A stretch of 64,000 nucleotides of DNA from Salirhabdus sp. Marseille-P4669 (lineage in GTDB: Bacteria > Bacillota > Bacilli > Bacillales > Alkalibacillaceae). How positions within the stretch are numbered: the stretch's first letter is position 1; the number at the start of each line of letters is the position of its first letter. Below the pieces are notes generated by a model, which worked only from the letters and a program-made list of their open reading frames with translations, did not search any database and was not told the origin of the DNA. Where the stretch lies: assembly GCF_900240405.1 (NCBI RefSeq), contig NZ_OEQK01000006.1, positions 62,001 to 126,000 of the forward strand. The letters are read 5' to 3'. A program made the translations under genes and the position numbers. Shown piece after piece: positions 47,018-55,772 of this stretch.

Positions 47018-47961
47018 GACTTACTCTCCTTTAATAGAAGATAAATGAAATATACGCCGCCGATAAAGTTAACTATTACACTAATGGTCGTCGAGAAGGT
47101 AAATACTCGTTCGACTAGTAGCTGACCTCCTACTAATGCAATAATACTAATGAACATCGCAGCTGAAATTAAATATTTATGACGATAGGTTTTCATAAAC
47201 TCATATGCAACATTCGCTACTAGTAAACCTAAGAAAGTAATCGGTCCAACTAATGCCGTTGCAATGGAAATCATGATGGCAATTACAATTAACAATCTCT
47301 TCACCACATGATCGTAATTCACACCTAAATTTATTGCCTGTTCTTTTCCTAACGAAAGAACATCAAGGTACTTTATATATTTAGATACATAGATTCCTAC
47401 TAATAGCAGTAATATAGTTGAAATGAATAGAAGATCTGTATTTACATTGTTAAAGCTAGCGAACATTTTGTCTTGAACAATCTGAAATTCGTTCGGATCT
47501 ATTAGCACTTGCATAAAAGAGGATAGGCTTTCAAACAACGTACCAAATATAATCCCAACTAACAGAAGGAAATATACGTTTTGCCCTTCTCTTTTAAATA
47601 ACATTTTATAAAGAATTGCTGCAAACAAAATCATTAGCCCAATGGATAATAAGAAATGAGCGTAATTGTTCATCATTGTTAATGTTCCGGAGCCGAAGAT
47701 AAAAACAATGATCGTTTGAATCAACATGTAGAGAGAATCTAACCCTATTATGGATGGGGTTAATATTCGGTTATTCGTTATCGTTTGAAAGATAACGGTT
47801 GAAAATGCAATTGCTGCACCTGTTAATACAATTGCGAATATTTTTGCACTTCTACGCGGAAAAATATAGTCCCACGATCCATTCAAATCCACAAGCAAGA
47901 AGATAGCAATTAAGAGGACTGAAATAATACCTAGTATGCTAAGTTTTGTTTTATAACCCAT
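47011..47961 (-). CDS. yclO: Siderophore ABC transporter permease (YclO type)
   Basis: The 316-residue FecCD-family permease has about nine to ten membrane helices and the ATPase-coupling segment near LGPITFLGLLVANVAYEF. It overlaps both neighbours, yclN by 11 nt and yclP by 7 nt. It pairs with YclN as a heterodimer. Confidence 0.88.
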   Translation of the reverse strand: MGYKTKLSILGIISVLLIAIFLLVDLNGSWDYIFPRRSAKIFAIVLTGAAIAFSTVIFQTITNNRILTPSIIGLDSLYMLIQTIIVFIFGSGTLTMMNNYAHFLLSIGLMILFAAILYKMLFKREGQNVYFLLLVGIIFGTLFESLSSFMQVLIDPNEFQIVQDKMFASFNNVNTDLLFISTILLLLVGIYVSKYIKYLDVLSLGKEQAINLGVNYDHVVKRLLIVIAIMISIATALVGPITFLGLLVANVAYEFMKTYRHKYLISAAMFISIIALVGGQLLVERVFTFSTTISVIVNFIGGVYFIYLLLKESKSW

Positions 47962-48907
47962 GTTTCTTTCTCCTCAATAATAAGTAAAGAAAAATTGCGC
48001 TTCCTATTACTCCTACTGTTAGACCGATGGAAATTTCATAAGGATAGATAATCGTTCTTCCAATAATGTCACACAACAACACAAAGATTGCACCTAAAAT
48101 CGCCGTATGAAAAATCCCCTTTTTCAAGTGATCTCCTTGATAAATGGTGACAATATTCGGTATGATTAAGCCTAAAAATGGTAATAAGCCGACCGTTACT
48201 ACAACTACGGAAGTAACAAGTGCCACAATAACTAGACCGATATTTACAACCTGCCTATATTTTAACCCTAGGTTCGTAGCAAATTCTTCCCCCATCCCTG
48301 CTATCGTAAATTTATCGGCAAAAATGTAGGCAATGATTAAAACGGGAATACTGAAGTATAACAATTCATATCGCCCTTGGACGATCATGGAAAAGTCCCC
48401 TTCTAACCAGGCAGAAATGCTTTGAATTAGATCGTGTTTATAGGCAAAGAAAGTAGTTATCGAACCTACGATATTACCAAACATCAAACCTACTAATGGA
48501 ATGAAAATCGCATCCTTAAATTTCACCTTATCTAATATTTTCATAAAGATAAAGGTTCCCAGCAAAGCAAAAGTAAAAGCAACAATCATTCTTTCTAATG
48601 GACTCGCGGATGTAAATATTAACATAGATACTAAAATACCTAATCTCGCAGAATCCATCGTCCCTGCTGTCGTTGGAGAAACAAACTTGTTTCTGCTGAG
48701 CTGCTGCATAATTAAACCAATAATACTCATGCTCGCTCCAGCTATTAAAATACTAACTAATCTTGGAATTCTAGAGACCCATAATATCTCCCATTCCTCT
48801 TTACTTAATTGAAAAATATCTAATGGTGATACATTCGAAACCCCAATAAACAAGGATGTTATCGATAATAGGATCAATAAAGTAATTAAATAACGTTTTT
48901 TTAACAT
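47951..48907 (-). CDS. yclN: Siderophore ABC transporter permease (YclN type)
   Basis: The 318-residue FecCD-family permease has about ten membrane helices; VSRIPRLVSILIAGASMSI and LPFLGLIIPNIV are family segments. It is first in the yclNOPQ operon and is preceded by a promoter with two Fur-type boxes. Confidence 0.88.
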   Translation of the reverse strand: MLKKRYLITLLILLSITSLFIGVSNVSPLDIFQLSKEEWEILWVSRIPRLVSILIAGASMSIIGLIMQQLSRNKFVSPTTAGTMDSARLGILVSMLIFTSASPLERMIVAFTFALLGTFIFMKILDKVKFKDAIFIPLVGLMFGNIVGSITTFFAYKHDLIQSISAWLEGDFSMIVQGRYELLYFSIPVLIIAYIFADKFTIAGMGEEFATNLGLKYRQVVNIGLVIVALVTSVVVVTVGLLPFLGLIIPNIVTIYQGDHLKKGIFHTAILGAIFVLLCDIIGRTIIYPYEISIGLTVGVIGSAIFLYLLLRRKKHGL

Positions 48908-49000
48908 ACTAGGGTTTTCTCCTCACATGCTAGCCATCTACTTTATATTCATTCTAAGCTGTATGTAACATTAATTTAGAATTATTCTAATTAATGAAAA

Positions 49001-49015
49001 TGAGATTCATTATCA
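49001..49015 (-). promoter_or_regulatory. Fur box, downstream copy
   Basis: On the minus strand TGATAATGAATCTCA matches the TGATAATNATTATCA Fur consensus at 12 of 14 fixed positions. It lies just after the start of transcription of yclN. Confidence 0.75.
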
Positions 49016-49030
49016 ATTAGCTCCAGTTTT

Positions 49031-49058
49031 ATTATAACTAATTGAGAACTATTGTCAA
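49031..49058 (-). promoter_or_regulatory. yclNOPQ promoter with embedded Fur box
   Basis: On the minus strand TTGACA (49058-49053) and TATAAT (49036-49031) are 16 bp apart. The sequence TGACAATAGTTCTCA (49057-49043) between and over the -35 matches the Fur 7-1-7 consensus at 11 of 14 positions. Two boxes suggest cooperative iron repression. Confidence 0.82.
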
Positions 49059-49153
49059 TGGAAAACGTTTTTATTTTATTGTCTAATTTTGAATATTTTT
49101 TGAACAAAATGTCTATGCGTTAAATAAGAAAAGTAGATCTAAGCAAAAAAAAA

Positions 49154-49193
49154 CAAACCATACAACATTCTTTCGCAGAATGTGTATGGTTTG
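49154..49193 (-). terminator. Strong terminator downstream of the minus-strand lipoprotein gene
   Basis: CAAACCATAC(A)ACATTCT pairs with AGAATGTGTATGGTTTG, with a run of nine T on the minus strand. It lies about 110 bp after the lipoprotein stop, with a dispersed repeat between. Confidence 0.8.
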
Positions 49194-49234
49194 GATTTTC
49201 TTTTGCCATTTTTAGACGTGTAGCTCTCGCTCGT

Positions 49235-49263
49235 CTAATTGATGATGCGTGCTAAAAGCGCTG
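49235..49263. repeat. Dispersed repeat, copy 2
   Basis: CTAATTGATGATGCGTGCTAAAAGCGCTG matches the copy at 35340-35369. Preceding CTCTCGCTCG is not shared. Confidence 0.6.
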
Positions 49264-49305
49264 CGGCAAAATACTTCCCTTTCCTGGACACGGCCTCATT
49301 CTCAT

Positions 49306-49875
49306 TCACGACTTTGGAAACTGTTGGTAAAAATCATTTTGAAATGATTCCGACTGAATAAGCTTGGTCCACTCCTTGTAGTGATCTGCTATATATCTTT
49401 CCATTACATCTTTTTTATAAAAATCTTCTTCCGACGGGAGGTCTTCCAAATAAGCTTCCAAAAATGCCATCATATCGATTCTAGAAATGGTCAGTGAATG
49501 ATCTGGTAATTGGAGTGTATACCCCTTTGCGTTCGGAACCAGAAGTGTTAAATAAAACATATTATAAAGAAGATTCTCATTCAGCAGTTTCTCATTTCCA
49601 TACCAAAAATCCCGAAACTCCTCTGTTTCAATGCTATAAGATACGGTTAGTTGTTGGTTCGTTAAATCAAGCTGATCGTATGTCTCTCCGCCTATAAGCT
49701 CCTTCACAATGGCACCTATTTCGGAATTATCTCCAACATACGTTCCACTGTATCCTGCAAGGGCTTCTACATTTACATCGTCTATTGTTTTGATTTTACT
49801 TTCTACTTTCTCTGCACATCCGAAAAAGAACAGTAAGCTAATCATTAGTAATACAAGTGCTTTTATTTTTTTCAT
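49306..49875 (-). CDS. Small lipoprotein, DUF4825-like
   Basis: The 189-residue protein has a lipoprotein signal with FFGC (Cys near 20) and a single soluble domain, DDVNVEALAGYSGTYVGDNSEIGAI, like DUF4825 proteins. The function is unknown. It lies 14 bp after an ABC permease and ends the GntR/ATPase/permease operon, so it may be an accessory or sensor of that transporter. Confidence 0.72.
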   Translation of the reverse strand: MKKIKALVLLMISLLFFFGCAEKVESKIKTIDDVNVEALAGYSGTYVGDNSEIGAIVKELIGGETYDQLDLTNQQLTVSYSIETEEFRDFWYGNEKLLNENLLYNMFYLTLLVPNAKGYTLQLPDHSLTISRIDMMAFLEAYLEDLPSEEDFYKKDVMERYIADHYKEWTKLIQSESFQNDFYQQFPKS

Positions 49876-49888
49876 GTTACCTCCTATA

Positions 49889-50872
49889 TTAACGGTTATA
49901 TAACCCTAAAAAATTTTTGGAAATCACCCAAGCAAAAGAAACAGCTAGTAATGCTCCAAACCAATAGGCAATAATTCTAGCACTAACTGGAAGGTTATAT
50001 GGAATAAATGCCGTCATAAGTAACCCACCTAGTAGAAAGGAACAAACGAGAATACCAATACTGAAGAATGGCTTTAATATAGGGAATACGATAAATTCTC
50101 CACTACGTTCAGCTGGAGCCTTTTCAAAAAGGAGTAATCCTAATGCCAAGAAAACAAAACCAAAGATTATTGGAACCAACAAATCAAGTAGGTTAAAGCT
50201 ATTGTCAAATAAATACATCGGCCAAGATAATCGTTGTGGTAACTCTGTAAATCGGACATAACCGAGCTCATGAACCATCCAGAACTCTCTAATCATGAGA
50301 TAAAGCCCTGCTGGTAATAAAAGAAAAATGACGCTTAACGATAACTGGGAACGAGCATCTCCAGTGAACGTACCGATGAACATCGTAAACGTAAATAATA
50401 CAAAATATCCAGCTAATGGTGATACAAAGGTAGCAAGGAAGTCTAAATGTGTAAGCATATAGGAAAACTCAGACTGAGCAATTAGAAAATATCCAATCCA
50501 GTAGCTAATCATAAACGAAATTACAATGGTGGTTAATCCAAGAACCATCTTTGTCATAAACATGGATGTCCTGGAAAAAGGTAATGCTAGTGAAAAATCA
50601 TGTCGTTTGGAATTTCGTTCTTTTCCAATAAAAGTAGCCGATAAACCTAAGATCAATCCAAGCAACACGATGGAAAATAAGTTCCCGGAAAATGCGGAGT
50701 GAATTTCAAACGGTATGTGTTCATTGAAAAATGGTTGATCTTGATCTGTTTTCCATTCTTCTATTTTCAAACTAATCATTAACGGGAATTGAATAAAACC
50801 TATTATAAAGATAGCCCAAATCAATAAAGATACATGCTTCCATTCTTTTTTTAATAATGCTTTAGGAACCAA
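49889..50872 (-). CDS. ABC-2-type permease (YtrC/D-like context)
   Basis: The protein has about six membrane helices in 327 residues and a first hydrophilic loop with ERNSKRHDFSLALPFSR, as in ABC-2 permeases that act on envelope or lantibiotic-type substrates. The TTG at 50872 (VPKALLKKEWKHV after the initiator) is favoured because AGGTGGTGAT precedes it; GTG codons at 50884/50881 overlap that site. It overlaps the ATPase gene by 11 nt. Substrate unknown. Confidence 0.78.
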   Translation of the reverse strand: MVPKALLKKEWKHVSLLIWAIFIIGFIQFPLMISLKIEEWKTDQDQPFFNEHIPFEIHSAFSGNLFSIVLLGLILGLSATFIGKERNSKRHDFSLALPFSRTSMFMTKMVLGLTTIVISFMISYWIGYFLIAQSEFSYMLTHLDFLATFVSPLAGYFVLFTFTMFIGTFTGDARSQLSLSVIFLLLPAGLYLMIREFWMVHELGYVRFTELPQRLSWPMYLFDNSFNLLDLLVPIIFGFVFLALGLLLFEKAPAERSGEFIVFPILKPFFSIGILVCSFLLGGLLMTAFIPYNLPVSARIIAYWFGALLAVSFAWVISKNFLGLYNR

Positions 50873-51740
50873 ACGTATCACCACCTAATTTAGCAATAAA
50901 TATATCTTCCAAGGACAATGGTAATTCCTCATATAAAATGGGTTGCGCCAATTTCAATTGTTGAATCGTCTCTTCATCTTCTTTCTCCAATAGCAAAACG
51001 TAAACTCGACCCGATTCATTTAACATATGGACTTTTCCTCTAAGTGCTTCTGGAAATCCTTCTTGATAAGCTACTTGAATTTTGCAATATTGCTGTTTAA
51101 GGACATCCATCTCCATTTCTGAATCGACCACACCGTTTTTCAATACAACAATGTGATCCGCTAATGCTTCTAATTCATCTAATCGATGTGAGGAAATCAA
51201 CACAGAAACACCCTTTTCTGCTACCGCGCCAGCAATAAAACGTAAAATCTCTTTTTTCACAATGACATCTAATCCATCTGTTGGCTCATCGAGTAATAAA
51301 AATTTGGCATTTGTGGAAAAGGCTAATATTAGTGAAAATAATGCCTTTTGTCCTTTGGAGAAGGCTTTAATTTTTCCACTTTCTTTCATTTCAAAACGGC
51401 TTAACAATTGGTAAAACTCTTCTTCATTAAATTGATTATAAATTCGTTTATAAAGCGAAACAATTTCTTTCACTGTATATTGCCTCAAGGCATCAGTTGT
51501 ATCTGGAACAAATACAATATCTTGTTTCACTTGAGGATATTGAAAAACATCTTGGTCGTTTAATGTAATCCTTCCTTGGCTAGGCTTTAATATCCCTGCC
51601 ACTAAGCGCAATAAGGTTGTCTTACCCGCACCATTACGCCCAACAATACCAGTTATGCTACCATTAGGAACCGAAACATTAATATCCTTAAGGATTGTTT
51701 TATTATTTATTTTCTTCGTTAGACCCTCGACCTTGATCAT
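50862..51740 (-). CDS. ABC transporter ATPase (GntR-linked)
   Basis: The 292-residue ATPase has Walker A GRNGAGKTT, a degenerate signature AFSKGQKALFSL and Walker B FLLLDEPTDGLD. The C-terminal 70 residues are an extension typical of YtrB/BcrA-like exporters. The ATG at 51740 follows GGAGGGGAG. It overlaps the GntR gene by 38 nt, so regulator and pump are translated together. Confidence 0.85.
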   Translation of the reverse strand: MIKVEGLTKKINNKTILKDINVSVPNGSITGIVGRNGAGKTTLLRLVAGILKPSQGRITLNDQDVFQYPQVKQDIVFVPDTTDALRQYTVKEIVSLYKRIYNQFNEEEFYQLLSRFEMKESGKIKAFSKGQKALFSLILAFSTNAKFLLLDEPTDGLDVIVKKEILRFIAGAVAEKGVSVLISSHRLDELEALADHIVVLKNGVVDSEMEMDVLKQQYCKIQVAYQEGFPEALRGKVHMLNESGRVYVLLLEKEDEETIQQLKLAQPILYEELPLSLEDIFIAKLGGDTFGS

Positions 51741-52125
51741 TACTTCTCCCCTCCATTTCCAAGTAATATTCTTCAATCCATTCCATCAATTTATCGAGAC
51801 CAATCCCATTATAGATACTGTCTATTACAAGTTCTTTTGCCACTTCTTTTAATTTCAGAATATCCTTCTCACTCGATAAGTGCTCTATTTCTTCATTAAT
51901 AAACGTTCCTTTTCCACGATACGTAACAAAAATTCCTAACCGCTCTAACTCTTTATACGCCTTACTAACTGTATTAGGGTTGATTGCTAATTCAGCTGAT
52001 AACTCCCGAATAGATGGAACCTTTTCCCCTGGACGTACGATTCCTTGCACAATTCTTTCTCGTACCTGTCTTATAATTTGCTCATAAATTGGTACGTTGC
52101 TTTTAGGGTCTAGTAGAACATACAC
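51703..52125 (-). CDS. GntR family regulator (YtrA subfamily)
   Basis: The 140-residue protein has an N-terminal winged HTH (VPSIRELSAELAINPNTVSKAYKELERLG, about 35-65; quoted in parts) and a short C-terminal dimer domain of about 60 residues, as in YtrA-type regulators of ABC exporters. It begins at GTG behind GGGGGTGA. It is first in the operon, and a 15-bp perfect inverted repeat covers its promoter, so it should repress itself until an envelope-active signal appears. Confidence 0.88.
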   Translation of the reverse strand: MYVLLDPKSNVPIYEQIIRQVRERIVQGIVRPGEKVPSIRELSAELAINPNTVSKAYKELERLGIFVTYRGKGTFINEEIEHLSSEKDILKLKEVAKELVIDSIYNGIGLDKLMEWIEEYYLEMEGRSNDQGRGSNEENK

Positions 52126-52143
52126 TTTTTCACCCCCAACTTT

Positions 52144-52186
52144 ATTGTCTTAAGTGTATTATATCATATAGTACACTTAAGACAAT
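52144..52186 (-). promoter_or_regulatory. Perfect inverted repeat operator over the GntR operon promoter
   Basis: ATTGTCTTAAGTGTA (52144-52158) and TACACTTAAGACAAT (52172-52186) are perfect complements with a 13-bp spacer. On the minus strand TTGTCT (52185-52180) and TATAAT (52163-52158), 16 bp apart, form the promoter, so each arm covers one promoter element. This is almost certainly the GntR operator. Confidence 0.88.
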
Positions 52187-52209
52187 GAGATAATATACCT
52201 AATAAAAAA

Positions 52210-52233
52210 GGATTCGCCTGTTTAGACGAATCC
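52210..52233 (-). terminator. Terminator of the acyltransferase gene
   Basis: GGATTCG and CGAATCC pair around a loop; TTTTTT follows on the minus strand. Confidence 0.8.
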
Positions 52234-52242
52234 GTAATAGTT

Positions 52243-53214
52243 CTATTTAATTGGTTCAATTAGCGGTTTGGTTGCTTTTAAAATTGGTTTTGATGACAAT
52301 AGCAATGTGAGTGCGATCGCTTGTAAAACAAATAGGATATACAAGTTTGTTTCAAGAATCCAATCACTTAGTGGTGTTAATTGGATGATTTTAATTGTAA
52401 TTCCGTGAAGTAAATAAACATATAACGTCCTGCTGCCAAGCTTCGTAAAGGAATAATTTCGCTTTGGAATAAAGGCAAGAAAACTAAATATTAACACGAA
52501 CATAACTAGGTAAAGGAAAAATCTTACCAGCACCCCTATTTCCTCCATTGTTCCAATATCAGCATAGGAAGCAGACGCAAATAACCATAAATTGGAGATG
52601 TCGTGAAAAAAGAAATAATAACTAATAAACAAACCTAGAAAAAGAATAGCCCCAATAAGTTTACAATGAAGTTGTGTCAGTTTCTCAAAATGCTTCTTTT
52701 CTAATAAACATCCAAGTAAGAAAAATGGAAAAAACACAAACGTTCTGGATAAGCTTAAAAAAGAACCAATAAAAGGCACCATACCAATAAAAACACCTAC
52801 TATTAAGGAAAGTAATAGAGAATACCTTAGCTTTGAAAATACTAATAATAAAAGGTGCCAGCTAAATAAGCTTAACAAAAACCATAGTGTCCAATGAGGC
52901 TCTAATAACGTAAAGGTATTTTCTTCCCCTTGCAGGGAAAAGAAAATAGCAAAAATCATTTGAAAGATGAGATAAGGAATCAAAAGCTTTTTCGCAAGCT
53001 TCTTTAGATAACCTTTTTTCTTAAACCCTTTCGCAAAATAGCCAGAGATCAAAATAAAAGCTGGCATATGAAAGGTATATACGGATTTGTAGATTGTATT
53101 TAATAGATGGCTGTCGCTAATGTATGGGCTTATGCTATGCCCAAACACGACTAGGAATATCAAAATAAATTTGGCATTGTCAAAATATAAAACGCGCTTA
53201 CCAATTGTCTGCAT
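52243..53214 (-). CDS. Acyltransferase 3 family membrane protein
   Basis: The 323-residue protein has about ten membrane helices and the acyltransferase 3 N-terminus: LYFDNAKFILIFLVVFGHS, with the conserved His in FGHS and the FHMPAFILISGYF motif. These enzymes acylate sugars or envelope polymers. Substrate unknown. The ATG at 53214 follows GAGGTGA. It is a single gene. Confidence 0.85.
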   Translation of the reverse strand: MQTIGKRVLYFDNAKFILIFLVVFGHSISPYISDSHLLNTIYKSVYTFHMPAFILISGYFAKGFKKKGYLKKLAKKLLIPYLIFQMIFAIFFSLQGEENTFTLLEPHWTLWFLLSLFSWHLLLLVFSKLRYSLLLSLIVGVFIGMVPFIGSFLSLSRTFVFFPFFLLGCLLEKKHFEKLTQLHCKLIGAILFLGLFISYYFFFHDISNLWLFASASYADIGTMEEIGVLVRFFLYLVMFVLIFSFLAFIPKRNYSFTKLGSRTLYVYLLHGITIKIIQLTPLSDWILETNLYILFVLQAIALTLLLSSKPILKATKPLIEPIK

Positions 53215-53475
53215 AATTTCACCTCAATACACTATTAGAAAAACAAAGTCTTTTTATGGGAGGTTATATAGCTCCATTCCCGCTAATGAGGCGTTTTTAA
53301 CATTAAGAATTGCTAACATTATTGCAGACAAGTTACATGGTTCATCTAGTTTTTCTCTGTTTTGAAAACGAAACGGAAGGATAACCATAGCCGCTTTCAG
53401 GAATTATTGAAAATAGAATAGTTGTAAAAAGTTTGTTACTATGATTTGTAAGAAAGGTAAGGGAGGATATTTATT

Positions 53476-54615
53476 ATGAAGTTAGTTTCTATTGAACCAA
53501 CTCCAAGTCCAAATTCTATGAAACTGAATTTAGATGAGGAATTACCAGTAGGAGAAACAAGAAATTTCAATAAAGGTGATGAATTATCCAAGGCACCTGA
53601 TTATATACAAAAATTATTCTCCATTAACGGAGTGAAAAATATATACCATGTTGCTGATTTTATTGCCTTAGAACGAAATCCAAAAGTAGCATGGGAAGTT
53701 ATTTTACCAGAAGCACGTTCTGTTTTTGGAGAAGAAAATAATGGAAATGCAGTGACAGAGCAAAATAAACCTTTAGAACATTTCGGCGATGTTAAGGTTT
53801 ATATACAAATGTATCGTAATATTCCAATGCAGGTGAAATTAGATGATGGGCATGAAGAGAAACGTTTTGGCCTACCAGCCATGTTCCAGAATGCTGTCAT
53901 GAAAGCAACCGAATATTCCCCTAATTTTGTCATGGAACGAAAATGGGTTGAGCAAAGCATTCGATATGGCTCCATGGATGAAATTGGGCAGGATGTTGTA
54001 GAAGAATTAATAGCTAGCTATGACCAGGAACGACTCAATCAATTAGTAGAAAAAGCATTGCAGCCTACAAATGAAAGTACTACGGAGCAAGCAGTAAAAC
54101 CAAAGAAGGTCACGCTTGAGGTATTAGATAATCCCGATTGGAAAGTCCGCTATGCCGCTTTAGATCGGATGGATGACCCAACATTAGAGGAACTACCGCT
54201 GTTAGCAAAAGCATTAGATGACGAAAAAATGTCCATCCGCCGATTAGCAACTGCTTACTTAGGAATGATTGAAGAGAAAGAAGTATTACCTTATTTATAT
54301 AAAGCTCTAAAAGACAAGGTCGTAACGGTGCGAAGAACTGCTGGTGATTGCTTATCCGATTTAGGCTTTAAAGAAGCAATGCCGGAAATGATTGCTTCAC
54401 TAAAAGACCCAAGCAAAATCGTCCGTTGGCGTGCTGCTATGTTTTTATATGAAATTGGTGATGAATCCGCTCTTCCCGCATTAAAGGAAGCAGCAGACGA
54501 CCCGGAGTTTGAAGTGAAAATGCAAATTAAAATGGCAATTGAACGTATTGAAGGTGGAGAAGAAGGAAAAGGCTCTGTTTGGTATCAAATGACACAAGCG
54601 ACGAAAAAGGAATAA
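53476..54615 (+). CDS. CvfC/YpgR-like protein: NFU-N domain plus HEAT repeats
   Basis: The 379-residue protein has an N-terminal domain (about 1-90, SIEPTPSPNSMKLNLD ... FSINGVKNIYHVADFIALER) that matches the NFU_N domain of Fe-S scaffold proteins. A middle section (about 95-190) follows, then HEAT-like repeats (about 215-360) with DNPDWKVRYAALDRM, DEKMSIRRLATAYLG, KVVTVRRTAGDCL and PSKIVRWRAAMFL. This is the layout of S. aureus CvfC and B. subtilis YpgR. The biochemical role is unknown. It has no C-x-x-C metal motif. It is cytoplasmic and monocistronic. Confidence 0.85.
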   Translation: MKLVSIEPTPSPNSMKLNLDEELPVGETRNFNKGDELSKAPDYIQKLFSINGVKNIYHVADFIALERNPKVAWEVILPEARSVFGEENNGNAVTEQNKPLEHFGDVKVYIQMYRNIPMQVKLDDGHEEKRFGLPAMFQNAVMKATEYSPNFVMERKWVEQSIRYGSMDEIGQDVVEELIASYDQERLNQLVEKALQPTNESTTEQAVKPKKVTLEVLDNPDWKVRYAALDRMDDPTLEELPLLAKALDDEKMSIRRLATAYLGMIEEKEVLPYLYKALKDKVVTVRRTAGDCLSDLGFKEAMPEMIASLKDPSKIVRWRAAMFLYEIGDESALPALKEAADDPEFEVKMQIKMAIERIEGGEEGKGSVWYQMTQATKKE

Positions 54616-54638
54616 AGATGGTTAAACGGTGTAGATAG

Positions 54639-54685
54639 AAGACAAGCCGAAAACGGACGTGTATTTTCCGTTTTCGGCTTGTCTT
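54639..54685. terminator. Perfect 19-bp hairpin after the CvfC-like gene
   Basis: AAGACAAGCCGAAAACGGA and TCCGTTTTCGGCTTGTCTT are perfect complements with a 9-nt loop. There is little T-run, so it may end transcription weakly or stabilise the mRNA end. Confidence 0.65.
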
Positions 54686-54823
54686 AACGGATCCCAAAAA
54701 ATTTTTCATAACTCTGTCCTGCTTAACGAAAAGTGTATTTGAGACCATACCAAATATTATAGAAGGGAAATCAATACAACATTTCTTAATAATGCTGTTT
54801 TGTAGCTTGGCTTTTATATGAAG

Positions 54824-55303
54824 TCACTTTCGTTTTGGGTAAACCATAATCATGAACGTGATATATAAGTAAAATAAAACAAGTAATCCAATATACAACA
54901 TCCAATGTCTAAGCTCAAGAAAAGAGATAATAAAGAAAAGGATAAGTGGAATCGTTAATGCAAAAACAGACATTTTCCATAATTGTTGATAAGCGAGCTT
55001 TCGCTTAAAGAGTCCTTTTAGAAGCATACCCCCACCTGCAAGCAAGGAGATTACTACAATTCCTAAGAAAATACATACCATTGGATATAAAACAATCAAT
55101 TGAAGAAGAAATAAATCTAAACCATTCCCCTCCAGCAATTCTTTATTCGAAAGTGCAGAAAGGATAAAGTTCGGACTAAGTGCTAGAAAAAGCACCAGAA
55201 ACAAGTATACTAATGTATTTCGCATACTAATTCGATTCAAACGAAAAACAGCCTTTTTTTTAGGTAAGAGCAAACTATTTTTAAATGCGATAAAAAACTC
55301 CAT
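54824..55303 (-). CDS. DUF1189-like membrane protein
   Basis: The 159-residue protein starts MEFFIAFKNSLLLPKKKAVFRLNR, a charged N-terminus like DUF1189 proteins, then has four hydrophobic helices. B. subtilis relatives are maltodextrin-gene neighbours of unknown function. The ATG at 55303 follows AAGGATGAT; an upstream in-frame ATG at 55330 has no ribosome site. No enzyme motif is visible. Confidence 0.6.
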   Translation of the reverse strand: MEFFIAFKNSLLLPKKKAVFRLNRISMRNTLVYLFLVLFLALSPNFILSALSNKELLEGNGLDLFLLQLIVLYPMVCIFLGIVVISLLAGGGMLLKGLFKRKLAYQQLWKMSVFALTIPLILFFIISFLELRHWMLYIGLLVLFYLYITFMIMVYPKRK

Positions 55304-55401
55304 TTTTAAAATCATCCTTTGTGTTTCCAATCCTTATCATTATAAACGGATGCTCGTGAAAATTCATGTATTAAGTGACAAGCATAACGTTTAAATATAA
55401 A

Positions 55402-55432
55402 AACCCTCAAGAGTAGTGACTACCCTTGAGGG
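55402..55432 (-). terminator. Terminator of the SASP gene
   Basis: CCCTCAAG and CTTGAGGG with an inner AGTAG/CTAC form a long stem. On the minus strand TTTTTATATTT follows. Confidence 0.85.
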
Positions 55433-55442
55433 AATTGTTTCC

Positions 55443-55700
55443 TTACTTTTGTTGATTATTTAGACTTTGTTGAGCCATTTTAATCATTTCTTTTACCATG
55501 TTGCCACCAAGCTCTCCACCAATTTTCCCCGCATCCTTCGCCTTTATACTACCATTATACCCTTTGTTCAGTGGTAAACCTTGCTCCTTGGCAATTTCAT
55601 ACTTTGCGTCGTTTGGATTTTTCGCATTGGCAACATTTGCTTTTAGTTGGTCTAAAGCATTTCGGGCTTCCGGGACTAAGATCTTATTTCTTCTACTCAT
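55443..55700 (-). CDS. Alpha/beta-type small acid-soluble spore protein
   Basis: The 85-residue protein is an alpha/beta-type SASP that coats spore DNA. It shows NKILVPEARNALDQLK, the GPR protease cleavage context KYEIAKEQG, and GGELGGNMVKEMIKMA, the second DNA-binding helix. It is slightly longer between the helices than SspA. Three ATGs (55706, 55703, 55700) follow GAGGG; MSRRNK at 55700 is the most natural. It proves the host makes endospores. Expression is expected from SigG in the forespore; I did not assign the promoter. Confidence 0.9.
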   Translation of the reverse strand: MSRRNKILVPEARNALDQLKANVANAKNPNDAKYEIAKEQGLPLNKGYNGSIKAKDAGKIGGELGGNMVKEMIKMAQQSLNNQQK

Positions 55701-55772
55701 CATCATATCCCTCACTTGTAATGGAATACCTTCCTTACGATTAGGATTTACGATGAGTGCGAAATTTAATCA

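Noticed and set aside
53260-53365. Frame with IPANEAFLTLRIANIIADK after the acyltransferase, which recalls anti-sigma kinase N-termini
   Set aside because: Too short, no start signal, and no match beyond a few residues; at most a remnant.
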